Source of the DNA: Prostheceraeus crozeri
Taxonomy: Eukaryota; Platyhelminthes; Polycladida; Euryleptidae
Length of the DNA stretch: 64,000 nt
Reading direction: 5' to 3'
NCBI GenBank assembly: GCA_907163375.1
Contig: CAJQUW010012972.1
Coordinates: 682,001 to 746,000 of the forward strand
Positions 56,541-64,000 of the stretch are shown one piece after another. The translations under genes and the position numbers were made by a program. The notes under the pieces were generated by a model, which was not told where the DNA came from, searched no databases, and worked only from the letters and a program-made list of their open reading frames with translations. Each line of letters opens with the position of its first letter. The stretch's first letter is position 1.

Positions 56541-57201
56541 CATGCTACTATAGAGCGAATTGGTATTTTATGTCTGAATAGCGACTAAATAAGATAGTCG
56601 TTGACAACCGTTAAATAGGCCTACACGTCCACAGAAATTTATGAGCATTGAAAAAGCGCATGCGTTTCAAAGTCATAGATAGATATGTTTCTCAGATGAA
56701 TTGACTTTGTTTGAAGTTGGTTGGTGATAAATAACTTCACTGCACCAATTCTGCAGGGAAATTGATTGATTTGCTCCTGGGTAGTTTGAAATTGTGGATG
56801 AAGAGTGTGCTGCACCAAGGCAGTCCCTCATGACAGACTCATTCCTGACTGTCTACAGGTAAACTTGTTGAGATCATGAATGTGCACTGCAGTTCTGAAG
56901 TTAGTGCAGTTCAAGAAATGCGACTAAAACATTTAAAAACATCAAAAACAAAATATAAAATTACTATGAACTTGTCTAATAGGGTAATGGCATATTCTGC
57001 TTTAATACACAGATTGTAAGGTTTTCACCGCATTCGTCGTTGTGAGACAGAAGTGTCAAAATAGCGTTTAGAGTAGCGTCTGTTGTGATGAAGATAGGCG
57101 AGGTGTATTTAATTCTGCAACGACGTGGGCTAACGCCGAATTTAAAGTCTCATCATCTTTCTAATGCCTATAAAACCCACAGAAACTGTGCCTTGTCTTT
57201 C
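56541..57201. other. Unassigned stretch
   Basis: Sequence between the end of the MITE and the next LTR element. I see no coding signal, RNA gene or repeat pair. Confidence 0.4.
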
Positions 57202-57206
57202 AAATG

Positions 57207-57335
57207 CGTTATGATGTTCATTTGTTTATATTCATCAAATTATATTTCAGGTGTCTGACTGTCGTGTTATCAATTGTCGATAATAAACAGTTTCACGATT
57301 ATGCTAGACGGTTCGTTCTCTCTTGCATCATAACA
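57207..57335 (+). repeat. 5' LTR of the 57-kb Ty3/Gypsy element
   Basis: About 128 bp, matching 62068-62195 with roughly three differences. Contains AATAAA (GATAATAAACAG). Gag starts almost directly after it at 57337 (MASQSKSDDG). Confidence 0.9.
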
Positions 57336-57336
57336 A

Positions 57337-60300
57337 ATGGCGTCGCAGAGCAAAAGTGACGACGGCATGTCATTAGGCGACCCATTAGAAGCAGAAATAT
57401 GGTTGCGAGTTCTGACAGCAACGGCCATGACTAAAGGATTAGTCGATGACAGTAGTGTCACCCAGATAACAAACGTTTTCATTTCCATAGTGGGGTTAGA
57501 AGCTGTTCGACAAGTTTCGTTAATGGTGAAGCCAAAAGAATTGGAGAACCTGACATTTGATGAAATAAAGAAGGCGATACTCGATTATTTGCCACCAAGG
57601 AAGAAATTAGTGATCGCAGAACTCACGAACTTTATGTCACTCCGTCAAGAAGACTCGGAACAAATTTCTCACTATCTTTGTAGACTTCGAGAGGCGACGC
57701 GAGATTGTGAATTTAATTCTCTTAATGCTGCAGCAGCCGTCCAGAGTGGAGAAGATGATTTGATCCAAATGCGATTGATTGATGGACATTCCGACGTTAA
57801 CTTCAAGATAAAACTTCTCGAATTTCTACAGTCTTCTCCTGAAACGTCAAACCTTTCATCGTGTGTCAATTTTCTGCATCAATTGGAAAAAATCAAGCAA
57901 TACGGCTAAAAAAATCCTCTTCCAAATGAAAAGTTGAATACGGACACAGCGGACATCGCACATGTGGCGAAGTTGAAGGACAGGTCTACGTGCACATCTT
58001 GTGGAATGACTCACCAACGTAATAGATGCCCAGCGTTTGGTAAGGAATGCAACAAGTGTCACAAAAATAGCCATTTTGCTAGAGTGTGTCGCAGCAACAT
58101 CAGAAGATTTGAACAAAGCAGGGATGCGGAGTCCTATTATTTTGATGGGACTCCGACTCTGATTATATAAAAATTAACATATATATTAAAAATTAATATT
58201 TAAGCCTAGTTTTTTGAAAAATTAACTGGTAACCTACATCATAGATTATTATAGGCTTACCTGAACCTATCTTTGTTACTACATCAATTATCAATCATCT
58301 TCGATGAAAGTCAAATGTCGCTTTAAGTTGGATGCATACGACTCGGCTCCTCCCATCTTCTTGATGTGTGCTTCACACGGTTTTTCTCCAGTCCTCCTCG
58401 GCAGAAAAATCCCCATCCTTCTCAAAAAATGAGTACATTTTCGATTTTAATATGCGCTTTAGAAGACCCATCACACGCAATTAACGTGAGAGTAAGATGG
58501 TACTGTTCTCAAACAAACTAGCATTTCATTTTCAAAGGTCTCTGATCTGACCTTTGGTGCGTATGTGTGATCGAGGCTAGGAGGGCTTGTCTTCTCTACT
58601 AAATTGCCGAGTGAAAAGCCAATCCTTTTCTCACTATCACGGGTCATTCCCTCAACTATTTCAAGCTTTGCATGCACTGCTGTCTCTGTACTTTTGTTTG
58701 ACGGAGAAAGTTGACATCAAGACAGTGACAGCTATATGCACGAGAATAAACAATTTGTTTGTATTATATTTCTGGTCTAGTTATTGGCCGGAGTCCTATC
58801 ATTTGATAAGACTCCGACTCCGACTCCAGCAAAAATGATAGGACTCCGGGACTCTGACTCCGACTCCGCATCCCTAGAACAAAGGGCTCATCATGTCAAA
58901 GATTCAATGGGTGCCCAAGATTTAGACAGTTGTGAACAGTCGAATTCTTCAAATAATGACTCTCAATCTGTGTACGCGGTTACTTCCTCTCACCTGGATA
59001 ATGACAACATATGTGAGGTAAAGATAGACGACAGTAAAGTAATAATGCAACTCGATTCTTGGTCCAAGGTAAGCATTTTGCCTAGAAACATGTGGGTGAA
59101 TTTAGGTAGACCCGCTCTCAGACGGACTTGTGTTCAGTTAAAGCAATTTGATGATAGTGTTACCAGGGTCTTGGGCTGTTTCACTGGTATGGTAGAGTTG
59201 AACAACCGATTTTGCATAACAGACCTTATTGTCGCTGACTGTGACAAGATACATGGGTTGTTAGAAACAGACATCCTCAAGTTTTGAGAAAGTTACGCTA
59301 AACGTGAATGCGATAAGTCGAGAGCCTGACGGGTGTTTGAAAGGATTCAAAGCGCATCTAAGGTTGAACAGTAGAGCTAGACCAGCTTATCACGAGGCCA
59401 GGAACATTCCGATTCATCTTCGTCCACTAGTCGCTAAAAAATTGAATAGTCTGTTGGAGAGAGGGATTGTTAGTAAAACTCCACCCGGTGGTAGCAAGTG
59501 GGCATCACCTCTGGTAATCGTTCGTAAGTCGGATGGCAACATTCGTATTTGCGTCGATCATAAAATTTCTGTCACCTCTCAGATCTGTTCAGATTCGTTC
59601 CCTGTTCCCAACATAGATACAGCATTTTCTGAGCTGGCAGGGATGAGCCATTTTGCCAAAATCGATTTAGCAGAAGCCTATAATCAGATAGAGCTAGACG
59701 AGTACAGCAAAGTAATCACAATTATGAATACTCCGATAGGCCTATTGTGGTGGAATCGCCTACCATTCGGAATTAAGACCGCCAGCGCCATCTTTCAGTC
59801 CGCCATAATGTCCACCATCGGAAGCGCTGTAGAAAACATGATCGTTTATCAGGATGATATATGTATAGGAGCTAAGTCTGAAACTGAATTGAGGTGCAAG
59901 GTTGATAACATTCTGTGTAGACTCAGGAATGCATTAATGACAAGAAATGCGTCTTCTGTTCGACAGAGCTTAGCTTCGTGGGACACAAAATTGACGTAAC
60001 GGGTGTGCGCCCACATGGCGCTTTGGTTCAGAAAGTATTGAGTGTTAAGAAGCCACAAAATAAGAAGGAGTTGGACTCCTATGTTGGTCCTATCAACTAT
60101 TATGGTCGTTACACCAACCGATTTTCTGAGCGTGTGATGCCTCTAAACGAGTTGCGCAAGAAACACACTCCATTCAATTGGAGCACTGCTCAAGACCGGG
60201 CTTTCGCAGATCTACGTGATGCACTTGCCGCGCGACCGGTTGTCCGACCATTTGACCCCGCGAAGCAAACCACTCTGACGACTGATGCAAGTGAGAAATC

Positions 60301-61994
60301 GATAGCGGCGATATTGTCTCAGGAGGATCATCCTGTCATCTATCTATCCAGGACATTGAATCCTAGTGAGCAGAAAATGTCTACATGTAACATTGAAAGG
60401 GAGACTCTAGCGAGACTCTGAGTGTGGGCCACTCACAGAGCTTGCCACTTCCTCTTACGCTCAAAATTCATACTGAGAAGCGACCACAGACCCCTAGAGT
60501 ATATTTTTCATCCGAATAAAGCGTTACCGAAAGTGACATCAGCAAGAATTGCTCGATGGGCGTTGCAGCTCGCGGCTTTTGAATACGATATAGAGTATGT
60601 CAGGGTGAGTTCTGTACCTCATGTGGATGCGCTCTCCCGTTAACAAACTATGACGTTAACTTCAACAATGACGACTCGGAACAGAATCAAACACCTTAGC
60701 CTTCATTCATACACTGGATAGACACTGATGTCTTGAAGCGTGACTAGATCCAGTTCGAGACTGAGAGAGATAGTCCTTCGGAGCATCGCAAACCGCATAC
60801 AAACTGGGCGTTGGTCAAATTGTTCTCCAGCAGAGAGAGCATTTAAAGCGGTCAGAAGCGAACTGTCGAACGAAGAAGGTATGGTTTGCCGAGGGGATCT
60901 GATAGTACCCCCTACGATGCTGAGAAACTTATTCATCAGTGCTGTTCATGATGACGTTCATGGAGGCGTATCAGCGACCTGGAGTAGGCTGCGCTTAGAG
61001 GTATGGTGGCCAAATTACTGTGGGGACGTCGAAACGTATGTAAAGAATTGTAGGAAATGCGCTGAAGTTAAGCCCAAACATCGGACAGTCACATATTCGT
61101 GGCCAGATGAGGTAGAGCCTTGGTCTAGGGTACACATGGACCACGGGTACGTAGCAGGGGCCGACTTGTTTCTCATCTTAGTTGATGCTTATTCTGGTTG
61201 GCCAGAAGCTGTTAGGGTTAAGGACAGATCAGCTAAGACGGTAATGCATGTTTTGCGGACTGTATTCCCCCGTAATGGAGTCCCAAAAGTCCTAGTCTCT
61301 GACAATGTCTGAGTTTCACGATGATGTATTATGCTCATGACTGCGGAGGATAGGCTGTAGGCCGTCAAAAACTCCACCTTATCACCTACAGAGTAATGGA
61401 ATAGCTGAGAGGATGGTGCAAACCATTAAGAGGGGAATAAAAGCGCATTCAGCAGATCGCATGTCTTTAGATGCCTACGTTTCCAAACTGTTACTCAGTT
61501 ATCGTTCGGTACCGCACGGTGATAGGAAAGAAAGCCCTTCTTATCTCATGGGTAGGCAGATACGTAGTTCAATAACTATGTCTTTTGAAACCGATTCTCC
61601 ATTGTGGTATCAGAGCAAGCCGGGTATTACGCCAGAGCATGCTTGCATGCAGGCAGGAAGCAATACGGCCATAGTTCTAAGGGGAAAGAGAGATAATCCT
61701 AGCCTAGTTCATGAAGATCAAATTAGAAGGGTCCCCACAGGGAATGATCACGCATCATTGATCACTGTATGTAGCAAGCTGAGAAGGCTATCACAACATA
61801 GTAGCACGGATATCATCGAAGATCCTGTGGGTCACCACGTGGAGGGTGATCCTAACATCAGCGAGAGCAAGGCGAAGGACATCGACCCCGTACTGGAGGG
61901 ATCGCGTCGTATTAGTACCCGACACACGAAAGGAATACCGCCTGATTGTCTTATCAACGCGCCGATCGAAGCATCGACGGCGACATCTATGTGA
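57337..61994 (+). pseudogene. Gag-pol coding region of the 57-kb element
   Basis: Gag covers 57337-57909, followed by zinc knuckles (CTSCGMTHQRNRC and CNKCHKNSHFARVC, about 57990-58090). After the MITE come a protease-like region (about 59020-59280), reverse transcriptase (about 59400-60000, with FAKIDLAEAYNQIEL), RNase H (about 60000-60640) and integrase (about 60940-61450, with RMDHGY-like and GIAERM blocks and an HHCC-type finger). Order and wording are Ty3/Gypsy and related to the 52-kb element, but LTRs and proteins differ, so it is a separate family. Broken in several places. Confidence 0.88.
58119..58876. mobile_element. hAT-type MITE, complete copy
   Basis: A perfect 8-bp duplication, GAACAAAG, lies at 58111-58118 and 58877-58884. 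The ends are CAGGGATGCGGAGTC and, in reverse complement, TAGGGATGCGGAGTC. Both subterminal parts carry runs of the hexamer GACTCC/GGAGTC and the palindromic word CCTATCATTTGATAAG. No transposase frame is present. It is inserted in the 57-kb Ty3/Gypsy element and is therefore younger. Confidence 0.92.
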
Positions 61995-62067
61995 GCACAC
62001 GAACTTTAGTGTTCTAAGTGTAAAGTATTGACGTCGTGATTCTTCTGCTCCCGTAATGAGGGGAGAT

Positions 62068-62195
62068 GTTATGATATTCATTTGTTTATATTCATCAAAT
62101 TATATTTCAGGTGTCTGACTGTCGTGTTATCAATTGTCGATAATAAACAGTTTCACGATTATGCTAGACGGTTCGTTCTCTCTTACATCATAACA
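62068..62195 (+). repeat. 3' LTR of the 57-kb Ty3/Gypsy element
   Basis: Pairs with 57207-57335; ends ATCATAACA, followed by the target duplication AAATG. Confidence 0.9.
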
Positions 62196-62200
62196 AAATG

Positions 62201-63019
62201 TTTGTGAGATCGCGATATGGAAATTGAAGCAGGAATGAAACTCCTGCAGAATCCGGCTAGATCCAGAAACGACCTAAACAACGTGTCGTTTGGCATGCGT
62301 GATGCGCAAGAGGTTGAAGAGAAAACCCATCCGACCCGATCATCATTCCAATGAGCTGCAGATTCCTATCTGTGGATACATGTGCCTGATCATGATCCCA
62401 TCGTCGTCGACATGTTATATTTCTAAGTAATTCAGCAATTGAAACACATCCCTGTAATAGTAGAAGTATATTGACATCAGAAGTAACTAAGAAATTCCCA
62501 GAGCACTTGAGCTTTAGAATTACGGAATTGCTTATGACTTACAATACAAATCATCAAGCATCATTTCGCAACCTGTCGTAGAGTAATTGTGGTAATTCGC
62601 CATTGACCTATGTTGTTATGGTAGATGTAATGAAAAAATAGACGTCTTAGGTCAATAAAACTTATAATACTCCCAAATTTTCGAATGTCTCTTTCTCAAG
62701 GGTATGAAATCACACTGACAGTGAGCAAATTATCTTACAAACAACTAACATAGTACAAAATTCAAACACAAATAACTCAGAGGTCCTACTTCTCATACTA
62801 AATAAACATTGATATCTGGGCGATACTTAGAAATGAAATCCTTCTCAGATATCTTCCGCTCAATCGTATTAGCAAATCCTCGCTTTAAAATAAAAGGGGT
62901 CACAAATGAAAGGTCAGGAAACATACCATGAGTTTTAACAAATGTCGTAGAGTAAATTGATGAATTAATAGAAGCATCATCCTACAAGATTCATAAGTGC
63001 AATTCGAGTACTTTTCAAG
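62201..63019. other. Unassigned stretch
   Basis: AT-rich, with no recognisable coding or repeat structure. Confidence 0.4.
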
Positions 63020-63051
63020 CCCTATCAAAATGATAGGACTCCGCATCCCTG
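63020..63051. mobile_element. Terminal scrap of the hAT-type MITE family
   Basis: The plus strand reads CCCTATCAAAATGATAGG then ACTCCGCATCCCTG, matching the ends of the 58.1-kb MITE. Only the end is present, directly beside the 3' tail of the next LINE. Confidence 0.65.
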
Positions 63052-64000
63052 GTATTATTTTATTTATTTATTTCAGTGAATTTCTCGTACATGCGAGTGG
63101 CGTTTTGTCGATTATCGACTTCAAGGCCATAACATTATGCTTCAAAAACAATTTTGCATACAGACAACTGAGCTATCGGTAAAGTAAGCGTCATGCAAAA
63201 ATGAATATAACATAGACTTGAAAGCGGATAGAGTGGAAGCTTTCGTGATGGTGGATGGAAGCTTGTTCCACTCGCGAGCAGCATTACACTGGAATGAGCG
63301 ACCACCAAGAGTACGGCAACGGGATTTAGGTGTAATGAGCTTCAGCGAGGAGGAAGAACGGAGGCGAGCACGTGTGAAAGAATTGAATGAGAAGTCGAGG
63401 TGATCAGTGAGGTAGGAGGGAGCACAGTTATGACGGCGCAAGTACACTATAGTCGCACGTCTATACTGAATGCGACCTTCAATAGGGAGCTAACGAAGTA
63501 CTTTTAGTGAGGGTGAGATGTGGTGGTAGCGTGACAGGGAATCTACCAGACGAGCAGCGGCATTGATTACATTCTGTAAACGTCTCAGCGTAGACTGAGG
63601 TAAGCCAGCTAAGGAAGTGATGCAATAATCAAGTCGACTAAAAACTAGCGGCACAATAAGCTTTATAGTGAGCGAACGAGAGATAGATCTCCAAATTGAC
63701 TTTATTTGACGCAAAACTCCGAAGCAGGTCGATATAGTTCGAGACACGTGAGTGTTGAAGGTTAAGTGGTTATCAAAGATAACTCCGAGGAGTCGAACAG
63801 AGGCGACAGGAGTTGATGGAGGCCACAGAGGGATACAGGGGCTGATGGGAGAACTTTCTTTTTTCTCGACGAGAACCATATCACATTTGACTTGGAAGCG
63901 TTCAGCTGTAGGTGATTGCTTTTCAGCCAGATATTCACTTCTTCGATACAGGTGGACATGTGTCTACTTAACTCGTCAGTTTGATGTGGACGAGAGGAAC
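63052..64000 (-). mobile_element. CR1/L2-like LINE, 3' part, continuing past the right edge
   Basis: The minus strand carries the end of reverse transcriptase: NIWLKSNHLQLNASKSNVIWF (about 63940-63880), SVRLLGVIFDNHLTFNTHV (about 63795-63740), LIVPLVFSRLDYC, LRRLQNVINAAARLV and, downstream, NCAPSYLTDHL, RCRTLGGRSFQCNAAREWN and LPSTITKASTLSAFKS. This order is typical of CR1/L2-type LINEs. A frameshift lies near 63870, and a TAG at 63492-63490 replaces the usual tryptophan of the HWLPI-type block; the frame then continues to 63142. The 3' tail near 63060-63080 is AAATAAATAAAT-like, as in L2/CR1 ends. The catalytic YADD part lies outside the window. Confidence 0.85.

Larger units (their letters stand above)
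57207..62195 (+). mobile_element. Ty3/Gypsy LTR retrotransposon with a MITE inside
   Basis: LTRs of about 128 bp at 57207-57335 and 62068-62195 have mirrored ends (TGTTATGAT...ATCATAACA) and differ at about three places. The duplication AAATG flanks them (57202-57206 and 62196-62200). A G-rich purine tract (GAGGGGAGA) precedes the 3' LTR. The internal region reads gag, zinc knuckle, protease, reverse transcriptase, RNase H and integrase. A 758-bp hAT-type MITE (58119-58876) sits between the zinc knuckle and protease. The copy is broken in several places; LTR similarity suggests moderate youth. Confidence 0.93.

Noticed and set aside
1-64000. CRISPR arrays, rRNA genes, bacterial operons
   Set aside because: No regularly spaced repeats and no rRNA sequence seen; element types and splice signals show a eukaryotic genome.

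Overview
The window is eukaryotic and almost certainly from an invertebrate animal, probably marine. It is AT-rich and gene-poor, it holds an intron-bearing transposase with normal GT-AG borders, and it mixes element families typical of invertebrate genomes: Ty3/Gypsy elements (one CsRn1-like), Penelope-like elements, piggyBac, hAT, mariner/Tc1, non-LTR elements with a restriction-like endonuclease, and a Polinton-like fossil. The words TAGGCCTA/GTAGGCCTA recur, as I recall from echinoderm and other marine genomes, but this is too weak to name a species. I found no convincing host protein-coding gene. The window is a nested transposon graveyard with a few young insertions.

Layout. 1-2.97 kb: CsRn1-like LTR remnant on the minus strand, cut by the window edge. 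3.05-4.10 kb: a 1.06-kb non-autonomous element with an 8-bp target duplication; its inverted sister copy is at 14.05-15.10 kb. 4.26-4.97 kb: foldback element. 7.3-7.9 kb: LINE reverse-transcriptase scrap. 11.39-15.89 kb: decayed piggyBac with the sister copy inside it. 16.9-19.8 kb: Penelope endonuclease scrap and two mariner-type transposase relics. 19.82-24.22 kb: nearly full-length Ty3/Gypsy element with matching LTRs and target duplication. 25.26-26.62 kb: mariner derivative with about 340-bp inverted ends. 27.2-30.4 and 31.8-35.5 kb: two different non-LTR elements of the restriction-like-endonuclease type; the second is split by a 2.7-kb hAT element. 36.85-37.36 kb: two tandem tRNA-like units. 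38.2-39.9 kb: two MITEs. 40.8-41.3 kb: LINE ORF1 relic.

41.9-49.8 kb is the most layered part. A degraded Polinton/DNA-virus-like fossil (B-family polymerase, dUTPase and other pieces) is split by a 5'-truncated Penelope-like element with inverted terminal repeats. That element is split in turn by a structurally complete piggyBac (44.17-47.91 kb) with TTAA sites, terminal repeats, subterminal palindromes and a two-exon transposase of about 583 codons. 51.9-62.2 kb holds two further Ty3/Gypsy elements. One (52.03-56.42 kb) has identical LTRs and sits inside a hAT-type MITE; the other (57.21-62.20 kb) has a complete copy of the same MITE family inside it. 63.05 kb to the right edge is the 3' end of a CR1/L2-like LINE.

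The genes do not form a pathway; the interactions are insertions of one element into another, which gives a relative order of events. Coordinates come from reading the sequence by eye, so edges without target duplications are approximate.
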